Positions 1 through 7,753 of a stretch of 51,989 nucleotides of DNA are shown one piece after another. The first letter of the stretch is position 1, and every line of letters starts with the position of its first letter. The position numbers and the translations under genes are program-made. The DNA comes from Limnohabitans sp. (GTDB lineage: Bacteria > Pseudomonadota > Gammaproteobacteria > Burkholderiales > Burkholderiaceae_C). The notes beneath the pieces were generated by a model. The model was not told where the DNA came from. It ran no database searches and saw only the letters and a program-made list of their open reading frames with translations. The DNA is taken from positions 1 to 51,989 of the forward strand of contig JAJTDK010000004.1 of NCBI GenBank assembly GCA_021300495.1, given 5' to 3'.

Positions 1-1
1 C

Positions 2-187
2 GGCCTCAATGGCGCAGTCCGAACCCAATATGTTCAAGACATTCAAGGTGAGTTCAATGCCATTGATGCGGCACTTGCGCGACTTTCTGCAGGCGACTTA
101 TGTCTGATCTTGATTGACCAGGTAGAGGCGGCACTGGCCTACATCCAAGGCAAAGTGAACGAAAGTCACGTGGCTTCAGCCAATTAA
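2..187 (+). CDS. cphA: Cyanophycin synthetase, C-terminal end (partial)
   Basis: Only the last 61 codons are present; the gene enters from the left edge and stops at TAA 185-187. The visible peptide ends in an LCLILIDQVEAAL segment, as I remember from the C-terminus of the Mur-ligase-like half of cyanophycin synthetases in Burkholderiales. CphA is a cytoplasmic enzyme that makes the nitrogen/carbon storage polymer multi-L-arginyl-poly-L-aspartate from Asp and Arg using ATP. None of its ATP-grasp or Mur-ligase catalytic motifs lie in the window, so the call rests on this tail. It could be either of the two paralogues (cphA or cphA') that many Burkholderiales carry. The end overlaps the convergent acyltransferase gene by 12 bases. 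Confidence 0.72.
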   Translation, partial: GLNGAVRTQYVQDIQGEFNAIDAALARLSAGDLCLILIDQVEAALAYIQGKVNESHVASAN

Positions 188-1291
188 CATGACACCCGTG
201 CTGGTTGCCACAAACATGGCAGCCCACTGCAAGTATCGCTGCCAATTCGGTTTTGGCGATTCAATGGCCTGGTGAATCAATCGCCCCATCCAAACCGACA
301 GTCCGAATGAAACTCCTAAGCCCACTGCGTTGGCGCTTATGTTTTCAGGCCAAAAATTAAAGACCACCGCACTCACCAGCAAGCTGACGCTGAAGTGAAT
401 GAGAAAAATAGCGTATGAAGCGTTTGACAGTTCGCGAATCCATTTCCTTTGGAGGCACTGAATAGCATTGCAATCATTTGCCTCATACCAGCACAGTAAC
501 AAAGCCGTTGCAATGGCCAGCAGCAGCCTGCTTCTAGAGTGGTATGCCATAGCAACAACACCAACTATCAAAATCAGCAAGCCAAAATTTCGCACACTGA
601 ATTTGAAACCAGCGAAGCGCCAGGCTCCAACGCACAAACCCAGCCCATAAGCACCAAAGAAATAAGTGCCCCAGATTTCACCCAAAGGATTCAAATTCCA
701 CACAAAAATTGAACACAAGGTGAGAATCAACCAAAAGCCAAATGCCTTGCGCACGACAGAACCCTTGCCTGAAAGACCTTGCCATACCTGTGCAAGCGAA
801 GCACAAGCCATCGCCATTGCAAACAGTTGAAAATCAATTGCAACATACCAAACGCCGGCTGAAAAAGCTTCTAAATCAAGAATGTCTTGAAGCAAGAAAA
901 TGTGCGCAACAACTTGAATCAAGCTTGGCGCATTTGAAAGCGACGAGTGATCGAAGTAAGGGCGAACAAGCGCTGTGATTGCAACGGCCACACTCAAGGC
1001 TACTAGCAATGGAATGGTCAATCTTTGATAGCGCAACAACAATCTTGGGAAAAAATCAAACGCAGAATTTGGAACGGCACTGGCCCAAGACTTGGCATTC
1101 AAGTACCCGCCTACAACTAAGAAAATTTGCACCGCCATCAGTGCGTAATTAAGAAGAAACGCTTCAAGCAACGGAAACCACTCCGCTACCCTATTGGCCA
1201 TGGGACTGTAAAGCACCAGGTGGTGCCACACAATGAGGATGCAGGCGCAAGCCTTTAAGAGGTCGATGACCTCTAAGCGTTCAGACTTCAA
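176..1291 (-). CDS. Membrane acyltransferase, acyltransferase-3 (OafA-like) family
   Basis: A 371-residue integral membrane protein with about ten hydrophobic segments. The N-terminus has the family layout: a basic start, then a first membrane segment carrying a WHHL motif near residue 22, where acyltransferase-3 proteins keep a catalytic-region His. A second conserved-looking element is FLVVGGYLNAKSW near residue 58. Family members move acetyl or other acyl groups from the cytoplasm onto cell-surface glycans or lipids; the substrate cannot be read here. The start is a TTG at 1289-1291 with a weak purine-rich site upstream; the next Met would delete the first membrane segment, so TTG is preferred. 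It lies 17 bases after the flavin oxidoreductase stop and could be the last gene of that leftward operon, or a separate surface-modification gene. Confidence 0.75.
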   Translation of the reverse strand: MKSERLEVIDLLKACACILIVWHHLVLYSPMANRVAEWFPLLEAFLLNYALMAVQIFLVVGGYLNAKSWASAVPNSAFDFFPRLLLRYQRLTIPLLVALSVAVAITALVRPYFDHSSLSNAPSLIQVVAHIFLLQDILDLEAFSAGVWYVAIDFQLFAMAMACASLAQVWQGLSGKGSVVRKAFGFWLILTLCSIFVWNLNPLGEIWGTYFFGAYGLGLCVGAWRFAGFKFSVRNFGLLILIVGVVAMAYHSRSRLLLAIATALLLCWYEANDCNAIQCLQRKWIRELSNASYAIFLIHFSVSLLVSAVVFNFWPENISANAVGLGVSFGLSVWMGRLIHQAIESPKPNWQRYLQWAAMFVATSTGVMLIG

Positions 1292-1308
1292 GCTGAACGC
1301 TCTTGAAA

Positions 1309-2262
1309 TTAGAGTGCCAAGCGAGCACGGGCGGAAGCGTACTGTTGCTTCAATTTAGCAACGAAATCAGCGGTACTGACCACCGCATCAACGGCGCCAA
1401 TTCCCTGACCACAACCCCAAATGTCTTTCCAAGCTTTTTTGGCATCGCCGCCGAAGTTCATGGTGGAGGGGTCTGAGACTGGTAAGTTGCTAGGGTCTAG
1501 GCCAGCAGCTTTGATGGAAGGCGCCAAGTAGTTGCCATGCACCCCTGTGAACAAATTGCTGTAGACAATGTCGTCTGAATTGCAGTCGACGATGGCCTGC
1601 TTGTAGGCCTCGGCAGCACGCGCCTCATGGGTGGCAATGAATGCCGAGCCAATGTAGGCAAAGTCTGCACCCATGGCTTGCGCCGCCAAAACAGCATCGC
1701 CGCTGGCAATGGAGCCAGACAATGCCACGGGACCATCAAACCATTGGCGAATTTCTTGGATCAATGCGAAGGGGCTTTTTTCGCCAGCATGTCCGCCCGC
1801 GCCCGCGGCCACTGCAATCAAGCCATCAGCCCCTTTTTCAATGGCCTTGTGTGCAAATTTGTTGTTGATGATGTCATGCAGTACCACGCCACCATAACTG
1901 TGCGCAGCTTGGTTAATGTCTTCGCGCGCACCCAATGATGTGATGATGATGGGCACCTTGTATTTCACACACATGGCCATGTCGTGCTCAAGGCGATCAT
2001 TGCTTTTGTGCACAATTTGATTGATGGCAAAAGGTGCTGCAGGTTTGTCTGGATTGGCTTTGTTGTATGCGGCCAATGTTTCGGTAATTTCAATCAGCCA
2101 TTCTTCCAATTGCTCAGCAGGCCGTGCATTGAGTGCCGGCATTGACCCCACAACACCCGCCTTGCATTGCTCAATGACCAACTTCGGATTGCTGATAATG
2201 AACAAAGGTGAGGCAATGACCGGAAAGGGCAAATTGGCCAAAGCAGCGGGAAGTTTTGACAT
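1309..2262 (-). CDS. NAD(P)H-dependent flavin oxidoreductase / nitronate monooxygenase family
   Basis: A 317-residue TIM-barrel flavoprotein. Residues 154-160 form the GAGGHAG motif of the 2-nitropropane dioxygenase/nitronate monooxygenase family, with His158 at the usual active-site position. The later GADFAYIGSAFIAT segment fits the FMN phosphate-binding part of the barrel. Family enzymes oxidise alkyl nitronates or act as NADH:quinone or enoyl reductases; the substrate here is unknown. The ATG start has AGGAG six bases upstream. It follows the acyl-CoA dehydrogenase by 66 bases on the same strand, so co-transcription with the ETF/dehydrogenase genes is likely. That context suggests an accessory redox role in acyl-CoA oxidation rather than nitronate detoxification, but this is inference. 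Confidence 0.85.
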   Translation of the reverse strand: MSKLPAALANLPFPVIASPLFIISNPKLVIEQCKAGVVGSMPALNARPAEQLEEWLIEITETLAAYNKANPDKPAAPFAINQIVHKSNDRLEHDMAMCVKYKVPIIITSLGAREDINQAAHSYGGVVLHDIINNKFAHKAIEKGADGLIAVAAGAGGHAGEKSPFALIQEIRQWFDGPVALSGSIASGDAVLAAQAMGADFAYIGSAFIATHEARAAEAYKQAIVDCNSDDIVYSNLFTGVHGNYLAPSIKAAGLDPSNLPVSDPSTMNFGGDAKKAWKDIWGCGQGIGAVDAVVSTADFVAKLKQQYASARARLAL

Positions 2263-2328
2263 GAAGTCTCCTGTAATTTTGAAAGCTATTTGAATGCGTT
2301 GTCGTTGAATGCGTAGGCGCTGTTTATT

Positions 2329-4119
2329 CTAGAAAGCTTCTAAAGAAAGCTCTGTCACGCACTTTGCACCGTCCACGATGCTGTCACGCACGCCAGGTGC
2401 ACGGCTTAACAAATGATCGGCATAAAACCGCGCCGTGATGACTTTGGCATCCATAAATGCTTTGTCATTGCCCAGTGCGCTTTGCTTCAAGGCCACCAAC
2501 ATGGCACGGCCCATCTGCCAGCCTGCCATCAAATTGCCTGTCAACATCAGGTACGGCACACTGCCCGCATACACGTCATTGGGATGGGCTTTGGCTTGAC
2601 CTGCCACAAAATGAACAACATCTAGAAACGCCAAGCGAGCCGCTTTCAGTCTGCGGCCAACTGCTTTGGCGTCTTCATGGGCATGGGCTAACAATTCGTT
2701 TTCTGTAAGCTCAACTTGGCCCGCCAATGCTTTGGCTGTTTGGCCGCCGTCACGGCTGGTTTTGCGCCCCACTAGGTCATTGGCTTGAATCGCTGTGGTG
2801 CCTTCGTAAATGGTCAGAATTTTGGCATCACGGTAGTACTGCGCAGCACCTGTTTCTTCAATGAAACCCATGCCACCATGAACTTGCACACCCAAGGAAG
2901 TGACCTCCAAACTCATCTCAGTGCTGTAGCCCTTGACCAGAGGCACCATGAATTCGTAGAACAAGGCATTTTGCTTGCGCACTTCTGCATCTGGGTGGTG
3001 ATGCGCCGCATCGTAGGCCGCTGCAGCAACTGTGGCCAAGGCGCGGCAGCCTTCTGTGGTGGCGCGCATGGTCATGAGCATGCGTTTGACATCGGGGTGA
3101 TGAATGATGGGGGCCGATGTGTTCATGCTGCCATCGACTGGGCGGCTTTGCACACGGTCTTTAGCGTACTGAACTGCTTTTTGATAGGCACGCTCTGCAA
3201 TGGCAACGCCCTGAACGCCAACGGCATAACGCGCAGCGTTCATCATGATGAACATGTATTCAAGGCCACGGTTTTCCTCGCCTACCAAATAGCCGATAGC
3301 GCCGCCATGATCACCATACTGAAGTACAGCAGTTGGGCTGGCCTTGATGCCCATCTTGTGCTCAATGCTGACGCAGTGAACATCGTTGCGAGCACCTAGG
3401 CTACCGTCGGCATTGACCATGAACTTGGGTACGACAAACAAGCTGATGCCCTTCACGCCTTCAGGCGCGCCTTGCACACGGGCCAACACCAAGTGCACGA
3501 TGTTGTCAGCCATGTCGTGTTCACCATAGGTGATGTAGATTTTTGTACCAAAGACTTTGAAGGTGCCATCGGGCAAAGGCTCAGCGCGTGTGCGCACCAA
3601 AGCCAGATCAGAACCAGCTTGAGGCTCCGTCAAATTCATGGTGCCCGTCCACTCACCCGAAATTAACTTCTCTAAGTAAATATTTTTCAATGCGTCGGAA
3701 CCAGCCGTCAGCAAAGCTTCAATGGCGCCATCTGTTAGCAAAGGGCAGAGGGCAAAACTCATGTTGGCCGAATTGAGCATTTCGCCGCAAGCTGCGCCAA
3801 TGGTTTTGGGCAAACCTTGGCCACCAAATTCTGTGGGATGCTGCAAACCTTGCCAGCCACCTTCACCGTATTGCTTGAATGCTTCTTTAAAACCTGGTGT
3901 GGTCTTCACATGACCATTTGAAAAGGCAGATGGATTTTTATCGCCCTCCCAATTCAAAGGTGCAAGCACATCTTGGTTCAACTTGGCGCACTCTTGCAAC
4001 ACAGCTTGTGCAGTTTCTAAACCCGCATCTTCAAAACCAGGCATTTGCGCCACTTGGTCAATTTGGGCCAAGTGTTCAATGTTGAAAAGCATGTCTTTTA
4101 AAGGGGCAACGTAACTCAT
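2329..4119 (-). CDS. Acyl-CoA dehydrogenase, long form (DmdC/FadE-like)
   Basis: A 596-residue FAD enzyme that introduces a double bond into acyl-CoA thioesters and hands the electrons to ETF. Visible in order are an N-terminal extension starting MSYVAPLKDM, the FAD/substrate-loop motif TMNLTEPQAGSDLA, a GTKIYITYGEHD segment, and IYEGTTAIQ, whose Glu439 is the expected catalytic base. About 150 C-terminal residues follow, as in the roughly 600-residue DmdC-like subfamily. The start at 4119 is chosen over one nine codons upstream because GGAGA lies seven bases before it. The etfB-etfA genes are directly upstream, with a terminator-like hairpin in between. Substrates of this subfamily include medium to long acyl-CoA and methylmercaptopropionyl-CoA; specificity cannot be read from the sequence. 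Confidence 0.92.
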   Translation of the reverse strand: MSYVAPLKDMLFNIEHLAQIDQVAQMPGFEDAGLETAQAVLQECAKLNQDVLAPLNWEGDKNPSAFSNGHVKTTPGFKEAFKQYGEGGWQGLQHPTEFGGQGLPKTIGAACGEMLNSANMSFALCPLLTDGAIEALLTAGSDALKNIYLEKLISGEWTGTMNLTEPQAGSDLALVRTRAEPLPDGTFKVFGTKIYITYGEHDMADNIVHLVLARVQGAPEGVKGISLFVVPKFMVNADGSLGARNDVHCVSIEHKMGIKASPTAVLQYGDHGGAIGYLVGEENRGLEYMFIMMNAARYAVGVQGVAIAERAYQKAVQYAKDRVQSRPVDGSMNTSAPIIHHPDVKRMLMTMRATTEGCRALATVAAAAYDAAHHHPDAEVRKQNALFYEFMVPLVKGYSTEMSLEVTSLGVQVHGGMGFIEETGAAQYYRDAKILTIYEGTTAIQANDLVGRKTSRDGGQTAKALAGQVELTENELLAHAHEDAKAVGRRLKAARLAFLDVVHFVAGQAKAHPNDVYAGSVPYLMLTGNLMAGWQMGRAMLVALKQSALGNDKAFMDAKVITARFYADHLLSRAPGVRDSIVDGAKCVTELSLEAF

Positions 4120-4130
4120 CTGTATCTCCA

Positions 4131-4162
4131 AACAAAAGAAAGGCACCTCACAGGATGCCTTT
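4131..4162 (-). terminator. Intrinsic terminator/attenuator between etfA and the acyl-CoA dehydrogenase
   Basis: Read leftward, AAAGGCA (4162-4156) pairs with TGCCTTT (4145-4139) around a short, partly pairing loop. A T-rich run CTTTTGTTT follows on the transcribed strand (4138-4131). It lies about 30 bases past the etfA stop and 12 bases before the dehydrogenase start, so it could end part of the etfBA transcripts and lower expression of the downstream gene. The T-run is interrupted by one G, so strength is uncertain. Confidence 0.5.
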
Positions 4163-4192
4163 CAAAGTGACATTCAAACTCAATCAATCGCT

Positions 4193-5125
4193 TCAAAGAG
4201 CGTTGACCAATTCAGGGACCGCCACAAACAGATCGGCTTCCAAACCATAATCGGCAACGCTAAAGATAGGTGCTTCAGCGTCCTTGTTGATGGCCACAAT
4301 GACCTTGCTGTCCTTCATTCCGGCCAAGTGTTGAATGGCACCTGAAATGCCACAGGCCACATACAACTGAGGCGCCACAATTTTGCCGGTTTGTCCCACT
4401 TGCCAATCGTTGGGGGCATAGCCAGCATCCACTGCAGCGCGACTGGCGCCCATGGCGGCACCCAATTTGTCGGCCAAAGGCGTGATGACTTCTGCAAACT
4501 TTTCAGCGCTGCCCAAGGCACGGCCACCAGACACAATGACTTTGGCGGCTGTCAGTTCAGGGCGATCGTTCTTAGCAATTTCACTGCCTTTGAAGGCACT
4601 CTTGCCGCTGTCGGCAGTTGCGGCAGCAGTTTCAACGCTGGCTGAACCACCTGAGGCCGCCGCCGCATCAAAACCTGTGGTGCGAACGGTCAACACTTTG
4701 ACAGCATCTTTGCTTTGCACCGTTGCAATGGCATTGCCTGCATAGATTGGACGTTCAAATGTGTCGGCAGACAACACCAAAGTCACATCGCTCAACTGGG
4801 CCACATCCAACTTGGCTGCCACGCGAGGCGCCACATTTTTACCTGCTGCTGTTGCAGGAAACAAGATGTGTGTGTAATTAGCGGCAATGGCCAACACTTG
4901 GGCGGCCACGTTTTCGGCCAAGCCATGGGCCAGACCTTCTGAATCGGCGTGAATCACTTTGGAGACGCCCGCAATTTGTGCGGCCGCTTGAGCTGCCGCG
5001 CCAGCGTTGTGACCTGCCACCAAAACATGCACGTCACCACCGCAAGCCACAGCGGCTGTGACGGTGTTCAAAGTTGCACCCTTGATGGATGCGTTGTCGT
5101 GTTCAGCAATGACTAAAGAACTCAT
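4193..5125 (-). CDS. etfA: Electron transfer flavoprotein subunit alpha
   Basis: A 310-residue protein matching ETF alpha, the FAD-binding half of the soluble heterodimer that carries electrons from acyl-CoA dehydrogenases to ETF:quinone oxidoreductase. The C-terminal FAD domain is clear: VIVSGGRALGSAEKF, then ASRAAVDAGYAP, then QVGQTGKIVAPQLYVACGISGA, and finally VAINKDAEAPIFSVADYG. The N-terminal domain is the usual degenerate nucleotide-binding fold. The start codon overlaps the etfB stop in a TAATG arrangement, which implies translational coupling. The acyl-CoA dehydrogenase downstream is a probable electron donor. Confidence 0.97.
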   Translation of the reverse strand: MSSLVIAEHDNASIKGATLNTVTAAVACGGDVHVLVAGHNAGAAAQAAAQIAGVSKVIHADSEGLAHGLAENVAAQVLAIAANYTHILFPATAAGKNVAPRVAAKLDVAQLSDVTLVLSADTFERPIYAGNAIATVQSKDAVKVLTVRTTGFDAAAASGGSASVETAAATADSGKSAFKGSEIAKNDRPELTAAKVIVSGGRALGSAEKFAEVITPLADKLGAAMGASRAAVDAGYAPNDWQVGQTGKIVAPQLYVACGISGAIQHLAGMKDSKVIVAINKDAEAPIFSVADYGLEADLFVAVPELVNAL

Positions 5126-5874
5126 TAAATTACCTTTGATACGTTTTTAAGTTTATCAACCAGCGTCGCAACGTCTGGCACCTTGATACCTGCAGAGCGC
5201 TTAGGTGGCTCGGAAACTTTCAAGGTGGTGATGCGCGGTGATACATCGACACCTAAGTCTTCTGGCTTGAAGGTGTCGAGTTGTTTTTTCTTGGCCTTCA
5301 TGATGTTAGGCAGGGTGACATAACGCGGCTCGTTCAAACGCAAATCGGTGGTGATGACGGCAGGCATCGACAAAGACAAAACTTCTAAGCCGCCATCCAC
5401 TTCGCGCGTCACCTGCGCTTTGCCATCCACAACTTCTACTTTGGATGCAAAAGTGGCTTGCGGCAAGTCGGCCAATGCGGCCAACATTTGACCTGTTTGG
5501 TTGCAATCGTCGTCAATGGCTTGCTTGCCCAAGATGATCAAACCTGGTTGCTCTTTATCAACCAAAGCTTTGAGCAGCTTGGCAACTGCCAAAGGTTGCA
5601 ATTCTTCTGTCGTTTCGACCAAGATAGCGCGATCGGCACCAATGGCCATGGCGGTGCGCAATGTTTCTTGGCACTGTGCGACGCCGCAAGACACAGCGAT
5701 GACTTCAGTGGCAATGCCCTTCTCTTTCAAACGCACCGCTTCTTCGACTGCAATTTCGTCAAAAGGGTTCATGCTCATTTTGACGTTGGCAATGTCCACG
5801 CCCGTGCCGTCTGATTTGACGCGCACTTTCACGTTGTAGTCGACAACCCGCTTAACGGGAACAAGAATTTTCAT
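5125..5874 (-). CDS. etfB: Electron transfer flavoprotein subunit beta
   Basis: A 249-residue ETF beta subunit, the partner that binds AMP and the dehydrogenase-facing recognition loop. It begins [20 protein letters not shown] and contains the family features [37 protein letters not shown], and [26 protein letters not shown] (given here in overlapping short parts of one segment). Length and order match bacterial EtfB. It is the first gene of the leftward set; the next 280 bases upstream hold two inverted repeats that may be operators. Stop and etfA start overlap by one base. Confidence 0.97.
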   Translation of the reverse strand: MKILVPVKRVVDYNVKVRVKSDGTGVDIANVKMSMNPFDEIAVEEAVRLKEKGIATEVIAVSCGVAQCQETLRTAMAIGADRAILVETTEELQPLAVAKLLKALVDKEQPGLIILGKQAIDDDCNQTGQMLAALADLPQATFASKVEVVDGKAQVTREVDGGLEVLSLSMPAVITTDLRLNEPRYVTLPNIMKAKKKQLDTFKPEDLGVDVSPRITTLKVSEPPKRSAGIKVPDVATLVDKLKNVSKVI

Positions 5875-5925
5875 GAAAGCTCTCCATTGATATCAAAACC
5901 CAAGCATCAGGCATGGCTGCATCAC

Positions 5926-5948
5926 ATTGACGTTACGTAAACGTCAAT
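5926..5948. promoter_or_regulatory. Perfect inverted repeat upstream of etfB, probable operator
   Basis: ATTGACGTT (5926-5934) and AACGTCAAT (5940-5948) are perfect 9-bp arms around the 5-base spacer ACGTA. The site is about 52 bases upstream of the etfB start. ACGT-rich dyads of this kind resemble, from memory, operators of MerR-type LiuR regulators that control acyl-CoA and branched-chain catabolism, including etf genes in some proteobacteria. The match to that family is inference; the dyad is seen directly. Confidence 0.55.
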
Positions 5949-6062
5949 TGTGCATCAAATTTTCATTTTCGCGAACCTCAAGCTGGCAAAAAAGCACGAT
6001 CGTTCGAATTTTAGTCTGGATTTATAAACCCACAATCTTCATATTTTTTTAGCACCTTCGGG

Positions 6063-6090
6063 AATTCACCGACCAATCGGTAGGTGAATT
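6063..6090. promoter_or_regulatory. Nested inverted repeats between etfB and TRAP-1
   Basis: The outer arms AATTCACC (6063-6070) and GGTGAATT (6083-6090) enclose a second dyad, ACCGA (6068-6072) and TCGGT (6077-6081). The two dyads share bases but have centres two bases apart. The ACCGACC-AATCGGT part looks like a TetR-family operator. It lies about 65 bases before the first TRAP receptor gene and nearly 190 before etfB, so it more likely serves the rightward TRAP operon. Confidence 0.45.
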
Positions 6091-6154
6091 AGGATTAACA
6101 TCTTATAAGCATTCAATCGGCTTTGCGATTGTATTTTTTTAATGGAGCACTCAG

Positions 6155-7177
6155 ATGAAAAAAACTTTGATGGCCATGACAGCCGCGACCCTTGTCGGCT
6201 TCAGCGGCTTGGCACAATCACAAACAGTTTTGACCGTATCAAGCTGGGTACCACCCACCCATGGTCTGTCTGTCTCCCAAAAAGAATGGTGTGATGACCT
6301 GGCCACCAAAACATCCAATCGCGTTCGTTGCAACATCCTTCCCCGAGCCGTCACCCCAGCCCCAGGCACTTTCGATGCCGTTAAAAATGGCTTGGTCGAT
6401 GTCTCATTTACGGTTCATGGCTACACACCTGGCCGTTTTATTCTTTCTCAAATGGCAGAGTTCCCCTTTTTAGGTGACCGTGCCGAGCCCCTCTCTGTGG
6501 CATTCAACCGCATTGCCACCAAATACCCAGAATTCGCAGCCGAACACCAGGGCGTCAAAGTCTTGGGCTATTTCACTCACGGCCCAGGCATCGTTTTCAA
6601 CACCAAAAAACCCATTACACGCGTTGAAGATCTGCCCGGTCTCAAGTTTCGAGTTGGCGGTGGCATGGTCAATGAAATCTCCAAAACGCTTGACATGAAC
6701 GTCACGCTCAAACCAGCTCCCGATTCTTATGAACTGTTGTCCAGCGGCGTCATGGATGGCACATTGTTTCCAGCAGAGTCAACAGACTCCTTCAAGATCG
6801 ACAAGATTGTGAAACACGCCACTCAGTTTCCTGGCGGTCTTTACAACACCAGTTTCGTCTTCATGATGAATCCTGCGAAGTACAACAGCCTCTCTGCCCA
6901 AGACAAAAAAGTGGTTGATGATTTGTCTGGCGAAGCCGTTGCAAGTCGCTTTGGCAAAGCTTGGGACCGTGTGGACGATCAGGCTCTGGCAAACATGCAA
7001 AAAAATGGTGTGAAAGTCATCAAAGCCGATAACTTTTTTGTCCGCGACGTCAATGCGCGTACCATGAAGCTGGAGCGAGACTGGGCCCTAGCGGCCAGAG
7101 CCAAAGGTCTGAAAGACCCTTCGGGCGCTTTGTCTGAGTTCCGCGCTGAAATCGCCAAGCTGCAAAAGTCAAAGTGA
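6155..7177 (+). CDS. TRAP transporter periplasmic substrate-binding protein (DctP family), TRAP-1
   Basis: A 340-residue secreted receptor. Residues 1-22 form a signal peptide (basic MKK, a hydrophobic core, cleavage near AQSQ). The mature part has the DctP-family layout, with GLKFRVGGGMVNEI near residue 165 holding the Arg that in characterised members binds the substrate carboxylate. It also has the later ESTDSFKIDKIVKHAT and NTSFVFMMNPAKY segments. It would capture an organic acid in the periplasm and deliver it to the DctQ/DctM complex encoded next. GGAG is eight bases before the ATG. Two hairpins, the second a strong terminator, separate it from dctQ. The ligand is not identifiable; the esterase at the operon end hints at an ester-derived acid. 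Confidence 0.93.
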   Translation: MKKTLMAMTAATLVGFSGLAQSQTVLTVSSWVPPTHGLSVSQKEWCDDLATKTSNRVRCNILPRAVTPAPGTFDAVKNGLVDVSFTVHGYTPGRFILSQMAEFPFLGDRAEPLSVAFNRIATKYPEFAAEHQGVKVLGYFTHGPGIVFNTKKPITRVEDLPGLKFRVGGGMVNEISKTLDMNVTLKPAPDSYELLSSGVMDGTLFPAESTDSFKIDKIVKHATQFPGGLYNTSFVFMMNPAKYNSLSAQDKKVVDDLSGEAVASRFGKAWDRVDDQALANMQKNGVKVIKADNFFVRDVNARTMKLERDWALAARAKGLKDPSGALSEFRAEIAKLQKSK

Positions 7178-7184
7178 TCTGAAT

Positions 7185-7209
7185 TTTCCTCAGGTGTCAC
7201 CTCAGGAAA
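7185..7209 (+). other. Imperfect 25-base hairpin after the TRAP-1 receptor gene
   Basis: TTTCCT-C-AGGTG is mirrored by CACCT-C-AGGAAA around base 7197, with one C-C mismatch. It begins eight bases after the receptor stop codon and precedes the strong terminator. It is a likely RNA stem that could protect the 3' end of the receptor mRNA. Confidence 0.5.
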
Positions 7210-7221
7210 TTGAAAAGTACC

Positions 7222-7257
7222 AGCGGTATTTGCTCTTTTAGCAAATACCGCTTTTTT
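7222..7257 (+). terminator. Strong intrinsic terminator between TRAP-1 receptor and dctQ
   Basis: A perfect 13-bp stem, AGCGGTATTTGCT (7222-7234) pairing with AGCAAATACCGCT (7240-7252), has loop CTTTT and is followed directly by a run of five T. The dctQ ribosome site AGGTAAG starts four bases after the T-run. Read-through would be needed for dctQ and dctM, so it should make the receptor more abundant than the membrane subunits. Confidence 0.92.
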
Positions 7258-7270
7258 GATAGGTAAGCAG

Positions 7271-7753
7271 TTGAAAAAAATTCTTGAAATTCTGTGCGGC
7301 GCACTGGCTGGTACTGCCCTGTTTGCCATCATGTTGCTGACATTTTTTGATGTCTCTGGCCGAAAATTTCTGTCGCATTCCATCACCGGTTCTTTGGAGC
7401 TAACCGAATTGCTGATGGTCGTGGTCATCTTCGCGGCGCTACCTTTGGTCTCGCTCAAAGGCGAGCACGTGGTATTCGACTCCTTAGATGCATTTCTGCC
7501 CAGTTGGGTTCGCAAATTTCAACAAGCCCTGATTCACATTGCCTGCGCGGCCTTGCTCTTTGGCCTGGCTTATTTAATGTGGCAAACAGGTGGACAGTTT
7601 GCAATCACAGGCGAAACCACAGCCCAACTCAAAATCACCAAGGCGCCCTTCATTCAAGGCATGGGCTTGCTGTGTGGCTTAGCCGGTTTGGTGCACTTGG
7701 CAAAAGCTTTTTTACGCAATGAAGACAACGCCTCTGAAGGGGGCACAGTATGA
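7271..7753 (+). CDS. TRAP transporter small membrane subunit (DctQ family), TRAP-1
   Basis: A 160-residue protein with four membrane segments, the size and topology of the DctQ subunit that supports DctM. The FFDVSGRKFL motif after the first membrane helix and the SLELTELLMVVVIFAALPLV segment are typical. I place the start at TTG 7271 because AGGTAAG lies just upstream; another TTG at 7256 falls in the terminator T-run and has no ribosome site. The stop overlaps the dctM start as ATGA, so the two membrane subunits are coupled. Confidence 0.88.
   Translation: MKKILEILCGALAGTALFAIMLLTFFDVSGRKFLSHSITGSLELTELLMVVVIFAALPLVSLKGEHVVFDSLDAFLPSWVRKFQQALIHIACAALLFGLAYLMWQTGGQFAITGETTAQLKITKAPFIQGMGLLCGLAGLVHLAKAFLRNEDNASEGGTV

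Noticed and set aside
2785-3399. 204-codon open frame opposite the acyl-CoA dehydrogenase
   Set aside because: Antisense to conserved coding sequence, with no ribosome site or recognisable domain.
7256-7270. Upstream TTG start for TRAP-1 dctQ
   Set aside because: It lies in the terminator T-run with no ribosome site; TTG 7271 has AGGTAAG correctly spaced.
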